Positions 1 through 9,937 of a stretch of DNA of 21,042 nucleotides are shown here, in pieces. Numbering within the stretch: position 1 is the first letter of the stretch; every line of letters begins with the position of its first letter. Source of the DNA: SG8-39 sp041558415 (GTDB lineage: Bacteria; Pseudomonadota; Gammaproteobacteria; Burkholderiales; SG8-39); contig JBFFEY010000053.1 in assembly GCA_041558415.1 (NCBI GenBank), forward strand, positions 1 to 21,042. The letters run 5' to 3'. A program made the position numbers and the translations under genes. The notes beneath the pieces are model-generated. The model was given only the letters and a program-made list of their open reading frames with translations. It did not search any database and was not told the origin of the DNA.

Positions 1-1119
1 ATGCGGCTCGAGATAGAACAGCGTCGCCGCCTCGGCGAGATGCAGAATCGAGGTCGCGCGATCCTTGAGCAGCGCGACCACCGATGCCAGCGCCGGGCCA
101 TGCTCCGGCATCGCGCCCAGCCGGCGCAGCTCGGGCTCGACCAGCGCGGCCAGGCGCGCGTCGTCCGCGCGCTTGATGTACTCGTGATTGAGCCAGTTCA
201 GCTTGTCCGGATCGAACTGCGCCGCGGAACGGCTCACGCTGGCGAGATCGAACCACTCGACCAGCTGCGCCATCGAGAACACCTCGTCATCGCCATGCGA
301 CCAGCCCAGCCGAGCGAGCGCGTTGACCAGCGCCTCGGGCAGAGTGCCATCATCGCGGTACTGCGTGACGCTCACCGCGCCGTGGCGCTTCGACAAACGC
401 TCGCCATCGGCACCGAGAATCATCGGCACGTGCCCGAAGGCCGGCAGTTTGGCACCCAGCGCATTGAAAATGTGGATCTGGCGCGGCGTGTTGTTGACGT
501 GATCGTCACCGCGGATGACATGGGTGATCTGCATGTCGAGATCGTCGACCACCACGCCGAAGTTGTAGGTCGGCACGCCGTCGGCACGCAGGATGACGAG
601 GTCGTCGAGCTCCGCGTTGGGGAAGCTGATCGGGCCCTTGACCAGGTCGTGCCAGCCGACGTCGCCTTCCTGCGGCGTGCGAAAGCGCACCACCGGCGGC
701 CGGTCCTTCGGCGGCACCAGGCCTGCGGCCTTGGCGCGCTCGGGACGCCAGCGTCCGTCGTAGCGCGGTTTTTCACCGCGCGCGCGCTGCGCCTCGCGCA
801 GTTCGTCGAGGGCTTCCCGGGTCGCCCAGCAGTAGTACGCATGCCCGGCGGCGATGAGCTGCTCGGCAACCTCGGTGTAGCGCTCGAGTCGCTTCATCTG
901 GAAGAACGGCCCTTCATCCCAGTCGATGCCGAGCCAGGCGAGCCCCTCGAGGATGGCGTCCACCGATTCCCGCGTCGAGCGCTCGAGGTCGGTGTCTTCG
1001 ATGCGCAGCACGAAAGCGCCGCCATGGCGCCGCGCGTAGGCCCAAGAGAACAATGCGGTGCGCGCACCGCCGATGTGCAGGTAGCCGGTCGGGCTGGGCG
1101 CAAAGCGGGTGCGGATCAC
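1..1119 (-). CDS. gltX: Glutamyl-tRNA synthetase, 3' end cut off by the window
   Basis: Glutamyl-tRNA synthetase charges tRNA-Glu with glutamate in the cytoplasm (class I aminoacyl-tRNA synthetase). The minus strand reads 373 open codons to the window edge. The N-terminus has the family hallmark RFAPSPTGYLHIGG, with the HIGH-type ATP site HIGG at residues 15-18. RLSKR at 241-245 is the KMSKS-type loop, in the context GERLSKRHG. Full-length bacterial enzymes have about 470 residues, so roughly the last 100, the anticodon-binding region, lie outside. I chose GTG at 1119 because the conserved RTRFAPSPTG begins two codons later and no upstream ATG fits; no clear Shine-Dalgarno is visible. The gene is divergent from the neighbouring methyltransferase. 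The non-discriminating form, which also charges tRNA-Gln, cannot be excluded without the C-terminus. Confidence 0.96.
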   Translation of the reverse strand, partial: MIRTRFAPSPTGYLHIGGARTALFSWAYARRHGGAFVLRIEDTDLERSTRESVDAILEGLAWLGIDWDEGPFFQMKRLERYTEVAEQLIAAGHAYYCWATREALDELREAQRARGEKPRYDGRWRPERAKAAGLVPPKDRPPVVRFRTPQEGDVGWHDLVKGPISFPNAELDDLVILRADGVPTYNFGVVVDDLDMQITHVIRGDDHVNNTPRQIHIFNALGAKLPAFGHVPMILGADGERLSKRHGAVSVTQYRDDGTLPEALVNALARLGWSHGDDEVFSMAQLVEWFDLASVSRSAAQFDPDKLNWLNHEYIKRADDARLAALVEPELRRLGAMPEHGPALASVVALLKDRATSILHLAEAATLFYLEPH

Positions 1120-1171
1120 GGGCGCTGAAGACGGTGGCGGAGGCGACGCGACCTGCGGCGTCGGAGCGCGT

Positions 1172-1177
1172 ATTCTA
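1172..1177 (-). promoter_or_regulatory. Possible -10 element for gltX
   Basis: On the minus strand this reads TAGAAT, five of six matches to the sigma-70 -10 consensus, about 50 bases before the gltX start. The -35 hexamer at 17 bp spacing is poor (TGGAAG). It is a weak prediction and the sequence alone does not prove a promoter. Confidence 0.3.
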
Positions 1178-1205
1178 CCGGTGGGTTCCGAGTGCTTCCA
1201 TCGAC

Positions 1206-1796
1206 GTGCGCCGTCATTTCCCGCTCCTCGTCGCCGCTGCGCTGCACGCAGGGGTCGCCATCGCGTCGGCAGCGCATGCGGCGGAGCGCGAGCCCGACGT
1301 CAACTACATCCCGACGCCGCAGCACGTGGTCGACGACATGCTGCGCCTGGTCGACCTGCGCCCGGGCGACACGCTCTACGACCTCGGTTCGGGCGACGGC
1401 CGCATCCCGATCACCGCCGCGCGGCGCTACGGCATCCGCGCCGTTGGCATCGACATCGACCCGGTGCGCATCGACGAGGCCGAGGCCAATGCGCGCGAAC
1501 AAGGCGTCGCGCACCTCGTGGCATTCCGCCAGGAAGACCTGTTCGCGGCCGATTTCAGCGATGCGACGGTCGTCACGCTGTACCTGTTTCCGGATCTCAA
1601 CCTGAAGCTGCGGCCGCGCCTGCTGGCGACGCTCAAGCCGGGTACGCGCATCGTCTCGCACCGCTTCGACATGGGCAACTGGCAGCCCGACAAGACGTTG
1701 ACGATCGGCGACACGGCGGTCTATTTCTGGACTGTCCCGCAGCCGACGACGCCGGCGCCGCGCACGCCGCCGGCCGATGCCACGGGACTGCCCTGA
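1206..1796 (+). CDS. SAM-dependent methyltransferase-fold protein with N-terminal signal peptide
   Basis: This 196-residue protein has a class I Rossmann methyltransferase core: motif I DLGSGDGRI at residues 59-67 and the acidic motif GIDIDP at 81-86. It is preceded by NYIPTPQHVVDDML, a lead-in typical of a widespread small methyltransferase family related to FAM173/ATPSCKMT lysine methyltransferases (placement from memory). The N-terminus RRHFPLLVAAALHAGVAIA...AHA looks like a Sec signal peptide with cleavage near residue 25 or 26. That would put a SAM-using fold in the periplasm or on the membrane. I chose GTG at 1206 because it opens directly into this hydrophobic leader and there is no nearby in-frame ATG; the ribosome site is weak. 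The C-terminus is proline- and alanine-rich. The substrate is unknown. Confidence 0.78.
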   Translation: MRRHFPLLVAAALHAGVAIASAAHAAEREPDVNYIPTPQHVVDDMLRLVDLRPGDTLYDLGSGDGRIPITAARRYGIRAVGIDIDPVRIDEAEANAREQGVAHLVAFRQEDLFAADFSDATVVTLYLFPDLNLKLRPRLLATLKPGTRIVSHRFDMGNWQPDKTLTIGDTAVYFWTVPQPTTPAPRTPPADATGLP

Positions 1797-1881
1797 GCGT
1801 GGGCCGCGCCGATGGCGGTAAAGTAGCCTCTCCGGTGCGCGCAGCCTTCGTGTCGCACGGTTGAGCGGAAGAGTCCAGACG

Positions 1882-4800
1882 ATGTCGCGCAGGTCCGAGC
1901 AAACGCACGCCGAACGCCTCGAGGCGATCGTCGCGCTGGTACGCAAGCGCGTGCCGAAGAGCGCGCGCGCCGAGGTGGAGGCCTTCGTGCGGCATTACTT
2001 TCGGCGCGTCGCAGCAGAGGATCTCGCCGAGCACGCGGTCGAGGATCTGTTCGGCGCGGCGCTGTCGCATTGGGACTTCGCACGCACGCGCACGCCGGGC
2101 AGCGCGCGCCTGCGCGTCTTCAACCCCGACATGGACGAGCACGGCTGGCAGTCGACGCACACGGTGATCGAGATCGTCAACGACGACATGCCGTTCCTCG
2201 TCGACACGGTAACCATGGCGGTGAACCGGCGTGGCCTGACGCTGCACCTGTTCGTTCATCCGATCATGGACGTCGCGCGCGCCGCGCAGGGCCGCCGCTG
2301 CGCAGACGCGGATGGCCGGGTACTGCGCGAATCGCTGATGCACGTCGAGGTCGACCGCCTGGTCGACCCGGCCGCCCGGCAGGCGCTGGCCGACGAGCTC
2401 GCGCGGGCGCTGGCGGACGTGCGCACGGCCGTCGCGGACTGGCAGGCGATGCGCAGCAAGATCCTCGACATCACGGCGCAGCTCGACGCGGCGCCGCCGC
2501 CGCTGCCGGAGGACGAGCGCGGCGAGGCGCGCGCCTTTCTCGACTGGCTGGCGAACGACCACTTCACCTTCCTCGGCTACCGCAACCACGACCTGGTCAG
2601 GGTGCGGGGCGAGGACGGCCTGCGCGTGGTGCCGGATTCCGGGCTCGGCTTGCTGCGCGTGCCGCCGGGCACCGATCTGTCGGCGAGCTTCGCCGCGCTG
2701 CCGCCCAAGGTTCGCGAGCGCGCCCGCGCACGCGAGCTGCTCGTCATCACGAAGTCGAACACCCGCTCGACGGTGCATCGGCCCGGTTATCTGGATTACG
2801 TCGGCATCAAGCGTTTCGATGCCGAAGGCGAGGTCTGCGGCGAGCACCGTTTCCTCGGCCTGTACACCTCGACCGCCTACATGGCGCTGCCGGAGCAGAT
2901 TCCGCTCCTGCGACGCAAGGTAGCGCAGGTCATCGGGCGCGCGGGACTCGAGCCGCACAGCCACGCCGGCAAAGCGCTCACCAACATCCTAAACGTCCAT
3001 CCGCGCGACGAGCTCATCCAGAGCGACGTCGGCACGCTGTACGAAACGGCGATGGGCATTCTGCAGCTCGGCGAACGCCAGCGGCTGCGCCTGTTCGTGC
3101 GGCGTGACCCCTACGAGCGCTTCGTCGCCTGCCTGATCTACGCGCCGCGCGAACGCTACGACACGGCGTTGCGGCGCAGCTGGCAGGCGATGCTCGAATC
3201 GGCGTTCCAGGGCACCAACTCCGATTTCGACGTTTCGCTGTCGGAATCGGTGCTCGCCCGGGTGCTGGTCACCGTGCGGACCACGCCGGGCGCCATTCCG
3301 CCCGTCGACGTCGAGGCGCTCGAGGCGCGCCTGGCGATGGCGATGCGACGCTGGGAAGACGACCTGGCCGATGCGCTCATCGAAGCGCACGGCGAGGCGC
3401 GCGGCCTCGAACTGCACGACCGCTTCGCCACGGCGTTTCCGGCAGGTTACCGCGATGATTTCAGCGCGCGCGCGGCGGTGCCCGACATCGACCTGCTCGA
3501 GTCGCTGTCGGCGCAGAAACCCCTCGCCTTGCGCCTGTACCGCCCGCCGGAGTCGGCGCACGACACGCTGCGCTTCAAGCTGTTTCATTACGGCACCGCG
3601 GTGACGCCCTCTGATTCGCTGCCCATGCTCGAGCGCATGGGCCTGCGGGTGCTCGAGGAGCGCCCGTACCGCATCGCCCCGGCCGCCGGCAGCGCGCGGT
3701 GGATCCACGATTTCGTGCTGCGCGTGCTGGGCGAAACCGAGGTCGACATCGATGCGCTCGACGGGATTTTCGAGGACGCCTTCGCCCGCATCTTCGAGGG
3801 CTCGCTGGAGAGCGACGGCTTCAACCAGCTCGTGGTACGCGCCCGGCTCGACGCCGACGAGGTTGCGGTGCTGCGCGCCTACGCGCGCTACCTGCAGCAG
3901 ATCAACTTCAGCCTGTCACAGGCCTACATCGAACGCACGCTCGCCGTGCATGCGCCGATTGCCCGCGCGCTGGTCGAGCTGTTTCGCGAGCGCTTCGATC
4001 CCGGCGGACCGGCAGGCGCGGACGGCGCGCAGCGCGCGGCCGCGATCGAAGTGCAGATCGACAGCGTGGAACAGTTGAACGAGGATCGCGTCCTGCGCCA
4101 GTACCTGGCGCTGATCCGGGCCACGCTGCGAACGAACTGGTTTCGACGCGATGCGGCGGGACGCCGCCGGCCGTTCCTGTCGTTCAAGCTCGATTCGAAA
4201 CAGGTGCCGGACCTGCCCGAGCCCAAGCCGCACGTCGAGATCTTCGTCTATTCGCCGCGCTTCGAGGGCATCCACCTGCGCGGCGGCAAGGTCGCACGCG
4301 GCGGCCTGCGCTGGTCCGACCGACACGAGGACTTCCGCACCGAGATTCTCGGCCTGGTGAAGGCGCAGATGGTGAAGAACACCGTGATCGTGCCGGTCGG
4401 CTCGAAGGGCGGCTTCGTCCTCAAGAAAGCGCCGCCGGCGAGCGAGCGCGAGGCCTACCTCGCCGAGGGCGTGGCCTGCTACCAGGACTACCTGCGCGCG
4501 CTGTTGGACGTCACCGACAACCGCGCCGGCGAAGCCATCGTGCCACCGCCCGACGTGCGACGCCACGACGAAGATGATCCTTACTTGGTGGTCGCCGCGG
4601 ACAAGGGCACGGCCACCTTCTCCGACATCGCCAATGCGGTGTCCGCGGAATACGGCTTCTGGCTCGGCGACGCCTTCGCCTCGGGCGGCTCGGCGGGCTA
4701 CGACCACAAGAAGATGGGCATCACGGCGCGCGGCGCCTGGGAGTCGGTGAAGCGCCACTTCCGCGAGCTCGGCGTCGACACGCAGACCACGCCGTTCAGC

Positions 4801-6687
4801 GTCATCGGCGTCGGCGACATGTCGGGCGACGTGTTCGGCAACGGCATGCTGCTGTCGAAATACATCCGCCTGCTCGCCGCGTTCGATCACCGCCACATCT
4901 TCATCGATCCCGACCCGGATCCGGCACGCAGCTGGGAAGAGCGCAACAGGCTGTTCGGGCTGCCGCGCTCGAGCTGGGCGGACTACGATGCCGGGCTCAT
5001 CTCGCCGGGCGGCGGGGTGTGGCCGCGCAGCGCGAAGTCGATCGCGCTGTCGGACTCGGCGCGCCGCGTGCTTGGCGTCGAGGCCAGCCGCCTCTCGCCC
5101 AACGAGCTCATCGGCGCCATCCTGCGTGCGCCGGTCGACCTCGTCTACAACGGCGGCATCGGCACCTACGTCAAGGCGAGCAGCGAATCGCACGCCGAGG
5201 TCGGCGACCGCACGAACGACCCGCTGCGGGTGGACGGCGCAACGCTGCGCTGCAAGGTCTTCGCCGAGGGCGGCAACCTCGGGGTGACTCAGCGCGGGCG
5301 GATCGAATTCGCGCGCGCCGGAGGTCGCATCAACACCGACGCCATCGACAACTCGGCGGGGGTGGCCACCTCCGATCATGAGGTCAACATCAAGGTTCTG
5401 CTGGGCCTGGCCATCGCCGACGGCGAGCTGACGCTGAAGCAGCGCGACAAGGTGCTCGCCGAGATGACCGGTGACGTCGCCACGCTGGTGCTGCGCGACA
5501 ACTACTTCCAGACGCAGTCGCTGTCGATCACGCGCCGCATGGGCGTACGCCTGCTCGACGCGCAGACGCGTTTCATGCGCGCGCTCGAAAAGACCGGCCG
5601 CCTGAGTCGTGCAATCGAGTACCTGCCCGACGACGAGGAGCTCGATAGCCGTCGCGCGCGCGGCGAAGGTCTGGCTGCGCCCGAGGCCGCGGTGCTGCTG
5701 GCCTACGCCAAGCTCTGGCTCTACGACGAGTTGCTCACCTCCCGGCTACCAGACGACCCCTGGGTCGCGACCGCGCTGGCGCGCTATTTTCCGTCGCGCC
5801 TGCGGCAGGGCTTCGCGGCCTACATGTCGCGCCATCCGCTGCGCCGCGAAATCATCGTCTCGCACGTATTGAACAGCATGGTCAACCGCGTCGGCAGCTC
5901 GTTCGTGCACGGCTTCGTCGACGCCACGGGCGCGCGCCCGGCCGAGGTGGTGCGCGCCTATCTGCTGCAGCGCGAGATCTTCGACCTGGTGCCGCAGTGG
6001 CAAGCGATCGAGGCGCTCGACAACCATGTCGCGGACGAGGTACAGGCGGAAATGCTGATCCTCGGCGGGCGGCTCACGGTGCGCGCCACCGGCTGGTTTC
6101 TGCGTTCCACGCGGCTCGGCGAAGACATGGCGGCGACGATCGCGCACTTCGCAAAGGGCGTCGATACCCTGCGCCAGAACCTTGACGCGCTGCTCGACGC
6201 CGACAGCCGCGCGCAGACCGCGTCACTCGCAAAAGGCTTCCAGACGCGCGGCGTGCCGGCGTCGCTTGCCCACGCCGTTGCCTCGAGCGAGTTCCTCTTC
6301 GCCGCGCTCGACATCCTGGAGGTCGCCGACCGTGCCCGCATGCGGGAGACGAGTGTGGCGGGCGTCTACTTCGGGCTCGCCGAGGCGCTGCATCTGCCCT
6401 GGCTGCGGGGCTGCATCGGCAAGCTGCCCGGCGAAGGCCACTGGCCCGGGCTGGCGCGCGCCGCGATGCGCGACGATCTCGCCGGCCTGCAGCGCGCGCT
6501 CACCGCACAGGTGGTCGATGGTGCGCACGCCGCGGCCACCCCGCAGGAACTGATCGCCGCCTGGTGCAAAGACCGCGCAACCGTCCTGGGCCGTGCGCAG
6601 CGCCTGATTGGCGAGCTGCGCGCCGGACCGTCGCCCGATCAGTCGATGCTTTCGGTCGCGTTGCGCGAACTGCGAAATCTCGCCTAA
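1882..6687 (+). CDS. gdhB: NAD-specific glutamate dehydrogenase, large type
   Basis: Oxidatively deaminates L-glutamate to 2-oxoglutarate and ammonia with NAD+ (EC 1.4.1.2); a cytoplasmic, usually catabolic enzyme. The 1601 residues match the large (about 180 kDa) family. The N-terminal half holds ACT-like regulatory segments. The catalytic half shows GGLRWSDR at 807-814, the lysine loop GSKGGF at 840-845, GFWLGDAFASGGSAGYDHKK ending near 943, the nucleotide-fold signature GVGDMSGDVFGNG at 976-988, and AEGGNLG at 1128-1134. DNSAGVATSDHEVNIK follows at 1156-1171. A TTG at 1861 is in frame, but ATG at 1882 is preferred because GGAAGAG lies about 8 bases upstream. The gene ends 13 bp before livH, so co-transcription with the amino-acid transporter is likely. 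No frameshift or missing core motif was seen. Confidence 0.95.
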   Translation: MSRRSEQTHAERLEAIVALVRKRVPKSARAEVEAFVRHYFRRVAAEDLAEHAVEDLFGAALSHWDFARTRTPGSARLRVFNPDMDEHGWQSTHTVIEIVNDDMPFLVDTVTMAVNRRGLTLHLFVHPIMDVARAAQGRRCADADGRVLRESLMHVEVDRLVDPAARQALADELARALADVRTAVADWQAMRSKILDITAQLDAAPPPLPEDERGEARAFLDWLANDHFTFLGYRNHDLVRVRGEDGLRVVPDSGLGLLRVPPGTDLSASFAALPPKVRERARARELLVITKSNTRSTVHRPGYLDYVGIKRFDAEGEVCGEHRFLGLYTSTAYMALPEQIPLLRRKVAQVIGRAGLEPHSHAGKALTNILNVHPRDELIQSDVGTLYETAMGILQLGERQRLRLFVRRDPYERFVACLIYAPRERYDTALRRSWQAMLESAFQGTNSDFDVSLSESVLARVLVTVRTTPGAIPPVDVEALEARLAMAMRRWEDDLADALIEAHGEARGLELHDRFATAFPAGYRDDFSARAAVPDIDLLESLSAQKPLALRLYRPPESAHDTLRFKLFHYGTAVTPSDSLPMLERMGLRVLEERPYRIAPAAGSARWIHDFVLRVLGETEVDIDALDGIFEDAFARIFEGSLESDGFNQLVVRARLDADEVAVLRAYARYLQQINFSLSQAYIERTLAVHAPIARALVELFRERFDPGGPAGADGAQRAAAIEVQIDSVEQLNEDRVLRQYLALIRATLRTNWFRRDAAGRRRPFLSFKLDSKQVPDLPEPKPHVEIFVYSPRFEGIHLRGGKVARGGLRWSDRHEDFRTEILGLVKAQMVKNTVIVPVGSKGGFVLKKAPPASEREAYLAEGVACYQDYLRALLDVTDNRAGEAIVPPPDVRRHDEDDPYLVVAADKGTATFSDIANAVSAEYGFWLGDAFASGGSAGYDHKKMGITARGAWESVKRHFRELGVDTQTTPFSVIGVGDMSGDVFGNGMLLSKYIRLLAAFDHRHIFIDPDPDPARSWEERNRLFGLPRSSWADYDAGLISPGGGVWPRSAKSIALSDSARRVLGVEASRLSPNELIGAILRAPVDLVYNGGIGTYVKASSESHAEVGDRTNDPLRVDGATLRCKVFAEGGNLGVTQRGRIEFARAGGRINTDAIDNSAGVATSDHEVNIKVLLGLAIADGELTLKQRDKVLAEMTGDVATLVLRDNYFQTQSLSITRRMGVRLLDAQTRFMRALEKTGRLSRAIEYLPDDEELDSRRARGEGLAAPEAAVLLAYAKLWLYDELLTSRLPDDPWVATALARYFPSRLRQGFAAYMSRHPLRREIIVSHVLNSMVNRVGSSFVHGFVDATGARPAEVVRAYLLQREIFDLVPQWQAIEALDNHVADEVQAEMLILGGRLTVRATGWFLRSTRLGEDMAATIAHFAKGVDTLRQNLDALLDADSRAQTASLAKGFQTRGVPASLAHAVASSEFLFAALDILEVADRARMRETSVAGVYFGLAEALHLPWLRGCIGKLPGEGHWPGLARAAMRDDLAGLQRALTAQVVDGAHAAATPQELIAAWCKDRATVLGRAQRLIGELRAGPSPDQSMLSVALRELRNLA

Positions 6688-6700
6688 CCTTGCGCCCGTC

Positions 6701-7615
6701 ATGGGCTACTTCCTGCAGCAGCTGATCAACGGGCTGACGCTCGGCATGATCTACGGCCTGATCGCGATCGGCTACACGATGGTGTACGGCATCATCGGCA
6801 TGATCAATTTCGCGCACGGCGAGATCTTCATGATCGGCGCGTTCATCTCGATCATCACCTTCCTCGCCCTCGGCCTGGTCGGCGTCGGCTGGGTGCCGCT
6901 CGCCCTGTTGATCGTGCTCGTCGCGACCATGCTGCTCACCTCGGTCTACGGCTGGGCGCTCGAACGCGTCGCCTACCGGCCGCTGCGCAATTCGCCGCGA
7001 CTCGCCGCGCTGATCACCGCGATCGGCATGTCGATCTTCCTGCAAAACTACGTCCAGCTGCTGCAGGGCGCGCGCAACAAGCCGCTGCAGCCGGTGATCA
7101 CCGGTGGCGCCAGGTTCCTTGAAGGCGGCGAGTTCACGGTCACCTTCAGCTTCCTGCAGATGCTGATCATCGTCCTGACCATTGCGCTGATGGTGGGCTT
7201 CACCATTCTCATCAACCGCACCGCGCTGGGCCGTGCGCAGCGTGCCTGCCAACAGGACCTCGGCATGGCGGCGCTGGTCGGCATCGACGTCGACCGCACC
7301 ATTTCGCTGACCTTCGTCATGGGCGCGAGCCTGGCGGCGGTCGCCGGGCTCATGTTCCTGCTCAACTACGGCGTGATCGACTTCTACATCGGCTTCCTTG
7401 CCGGCGTGAAGGCGTTCACCGCGGCCGTGCTGGGTGGCATCGGCTCGGTGCCGGGCGCCATGCTCGGCGGTCTGCTGATCGGCCTGATCGAGGCCTTCTG
7501 GTCGGCCTATTTCTCGGTGGAGTACAAGGACGTCGCCGCCTTCGCCATCCTCGTGCTGGTGCTGATCTTCCGTCCCACCGGGCTGCTCGGCAAACCCGAC
7601 GTCGAAAAGGTGTGA
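6701..7615 (+). CDS. livH: Branched-chain-type amino-acid ABC transporter permease LivH
   Basis: Inner-membrane permease of a hydrophobic amino acid transporter (HAAT family); it pairs with LivM to form the translocation path. The 304 residues fit the family. They begin with the characteristic QQLINGLTLGMIYGLIAIGYTMVYGIIGMINFAHGE, carry about eight hydrophobic segments, and end with VKAFTAAVLGGIGSVPGA and IFRPTGLLG, both typical of LivH. ATG 6701 is chosen by alignment of this start. There is no clear ribosome site, so translation may depend on coupling to the glutamate dehydrogenase gene 13 bp upstream. The stop overlaps the livM start by one base. The real substrate range (Leu/Ile/Val or wider) cannot be read from the permease. 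Confidence 0.95.
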   Translation: MGYFLQQLINGLTLGMIYGLIAIGYTMVYGIIGMINFAHGEIFMIGAFISIITFLALGLVGVGWVPLALLIVLVATMLLTSVYGWALERVAYRPLRNSPRLAALITAIGMSIFLQNYVQLLQGARNKPLQPVITGGARFLEGGEFTVTFSFLQMLIIVLTIALMVGFTILINRTALGRAQRACQQDLGMAALVGIDVDRTISLTFVMGASLAAVAGLMFLLNYGVIDFYIGFLAGVKAFTAAVLGGIGSVPGAMLGGLLIGLIEAFWSAYFSVEYKDVAAFAILVLVLIFRPTGLLGKPDVEKV

Positions 7616-9126
7616 TGCGCGCGCACCAGGCTCCCGCTGCGCCGTTCGACCTGGCTGGCGCGCTGAAGGACGCCGGCCTGGTGGCCGGGATCGTCGTGCT
7701 GCTCACCGTGGCGCTGGTCGGCGCACGCGTCGAGGATGCCTCGGGCGGCCCGCCGCTGCGCTTCCGATTCGATGACGTCGCCGCTGCGGCGGTGATCGCC
7801 TTCGTCGGCCGGCTCGGCATCGCATTGCTGCGCGCGCAGCGCCCGCTGCCGGTGCTGATCGTCGCGCTCGCCTTCGCCATCGGACTGACGGGCGTCCTGC
7901 TGTACGGCGCGGTTGCCGAGGGCGCCGGCCGCATCCTGCCCTTCGCCAGCGCAGTGGTGAACTGGACCCTGGCGATCGCCGCCTGGGCCCTGAGCGCGCG
8001 CGCCGGGTGGCTGCTGTGGCACGCAGCGAGCCCGCTCGACGCCGAGGCGCGCGAGGCGCGCATGGACCGCCTCGGCGCCCGCATCCAGCACTGGGCGCGC
8101 TTCGTCGGCCCCTTGCTGCTCGGCGTCGCCGTCGCGCTGCCGTTCCTGCCGGGGATCGACCGGCGCCTGCTCGACATCGCGATCCTGGTCGTCACCTACG
8201 TCATGCTCGGCTGGGGCCTGAACATCGTCGTCGGCCTCGCCGGGCTGCTCGACCTGGGCTACGTCGCCTTCTACGCCGTGGGCGCGTACAGCTACGCCCT
8301 GCTCGCGATGTACTTCGACCTCGGCTTCTGGGTCTGTCTGCCGCTCGCCGGGATCATGGCGGCATTCGCCGGCGTCCTGCTCGGCTTTCCGGTGCTGCGC
8401 CTGCGCGGCGACTATCTCGCCATCGTCACCCTCGGCTTCGGCGAGATCATTCGCGTCATCCTGCTGAACTGGTACACCTTCACCAATGGCCCGGACGGCA
8501 TCTCGGGCATTCCGCGCCCGACCTTCTTCGGCCTGCCGTTCACCGCCAACCCGCCGGAGGGCGAGGCCTCCTTCCACAGCTTTTTCGGGCTCGCATACTC
8601 GCCGCTCGATCGCATCGTGTTCCTCTATTACCTGATTCTCGGACTGGCGCTGGTTACCAACCTGTTCACGCTGCGCATCCGCAAGCTGCCCGTGGGCCGG
8701 ACCTGGGAGGCCCTGCGCGAGGACGAAATCGCCTGCCGCAGCCTCGGCGTCCACCCGCGCAACACCAAGCTCACCGCGTTCGCGATCGGCGCCATGTTCG
8801 GTGGCTTCGGTGGCTCGTTCTTCGCCACGCGCCAGGGCTTCATCAGTCCCGAGAGCTTCAGCTTCCTCGAGTCGGCGATCATCCTCGCGATCGTCGTGCT
8901 CGGTGGCATGGGCAGCCAGATCGGGGTCGTGTTCGCCGCGATCCTGCTCATCGGCCTGCCCGAGGTGTTCCGCGACCTGAACCAGTACCGCATGCTGGCC
9001 TTCGGCCTGGCGATGGTCACCATCATGGTGTGGCGACCGCGCGGCCTGCTGGCGCACCGCGAGCCGACGGTGCGCCTCGCCGATCGTCCGGCGTCCGGCG
9101 GCGGCGTCCCGGAGCAGCGCGCATGA
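7615..9126 (+). CDS. livM: Branched-chain-type amino-acid ABC transporter permease LivM
   Basis: Second inner-membrane permease of the HAAT transporter. The core from about residue 180 has LDIAILVVTYVMLGWGLNIVVG, GLLDLGYVAFYAVGAY, LRLRGDYLAIVTLGFGEIIR and TNGPDGISGIPRP, all standard LivM landmarks. The C-terminus has GGMGSQIG and VWRPRGLLA. At 503 residues it is longer than E. coli LivM (about 425). The extra length is an N-terminal region of about 150 residues with several hydrophobic helices, resembling the extended LivM N-terminal domain. ATG 7615 overlaps the livH stop (TGATG) and has AAAGGTG just upstream. A GTG one codon earlier is the alternative start. The stop overlaps livG (ATGA). 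Confidence 0.95.
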   Translation: MRAHQAPAAPFDLAGALKDAGLVAGIVVLLTVALVGARVEDASGGPPLRFRFDDVAAAAVIAFVGRLGIALLRAQRPLPVLIVALAFAIGLTGVLLYGAVAEGAGRILPFASAVVNWTLAIAAWALSARAGWLLWHAASPLDAEAREARMDRLGARIQHWARFVGPLLLGVAVALPFLPGIDRRLLDIAILVVTYVMLGWGLNIVVGLAGLLDLGYVAFYAVGAYSYALLAMYFDLGFWVCLPLAGIMAAFAGVLLGFPVLRLRGDYLAIVTLGFGEIIRVILLNWYTFTNGPDGISGIPRPTFFGLPFTANPPEGEASFHSFFGLAYSPLDRIVFLYYLILGLALVTNLFTLRIRKLPVGRTWEALREDEIACRSLGVHPRNTKLTAFAIGAMFGGFGGSFFATRQGFISPESFSFLESAIILAIVVLGGMGSQIGVVFAAILLIGLPEVFRDLNQYRMLAFGLAMVTIMVWRPRGLLAHREPTVRLADRPASGGGVPEQRA

Positions 9127-9937
9127 ATGCCTCAACGCCGCTGCTCTCGGTCGAGCATCTGACGATGCGCTTCGGCGGTCTGGTGGCGATCGACGACGTC
9201 TCCTTCGACGCGCCGCAGGCCAAGATCACCGCCATCATTGGGCCGAACGGCGCCGGCAAGACCACCGTATTCAACTGCCTCACCGGGTTCTACAAACCCA
9301 CCGCGGGGCGCCTGGCGCTGCGCCACCCGCGACGCGGCGAATTCCTGCTCGAGCGCATGGAAGGGCACGCCATTCCCGCCACCGCCGGCGTGGCGCGCAC
9401 CTTCCAGAACATCCGCCTGTTCCCCGGCATGTCGGTACTCGAGAACCTGCTCATCGCGCAGCACAATGCGCTGATGCGTGCCTCGGGCTACACCTTCGGC
9501 GCGCTGCTGGGGCTGGGCAGCTACGCCAGCGCCGAACGGCGCGCCGTCGAGCGGGCGCGCTACTGGCTGGAGCGCGTCGGCCTGGTGGAGCGCGCCGACT
9601 GGAACGCCGGCAACCTGCCCTACGGCGCGCAGCGCCGCCTCGAGATCGTGCGCGCCATGTGCATCGAACCGGTGCTGCTCTGCCTCGACGAACCGGCGGC
9701 CGGCCTCAACCCGCGCGAATCGGCCGAACTCAACGCACTGCTTACCTTCATCCGCGACGAGCACAAGGTCACGCTGCTGCTGATCGAGCACGACATGAGC
9801 GTGGTCATGGAGATCTCGGACCACGTCGTGGTGCTGGACTACGGTCGCAAGATCGCCGACGGCACGCCGGAGGCGGTGCGCAACGACCCGGCGGTGATCC
9901 GCGCCTACCTCGGCGAACCGGAGGAGGCGGCTCAGCC

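Noticed and set aside
1861..1881. TTG at 1861 as start of glutamate dehydrogenase
   Set aside because: ATG 1882 has a good ribosome site (GGAAGAG) inside this stretch and gives a normal N-terminus.
3916..5379. Long open frame antisense to the glutamate dehydrogenase gene
   Set aside because: Composition typical of an antisense shadow, and the catalytic motifs of the plus-strand gene cover the same bases.
7507..9135. Long open frame antisense to livM
   Set aside because: Low-complexity charged composition and no recognisable motifs, whereas livM on the plus strand has clear family landmarks.
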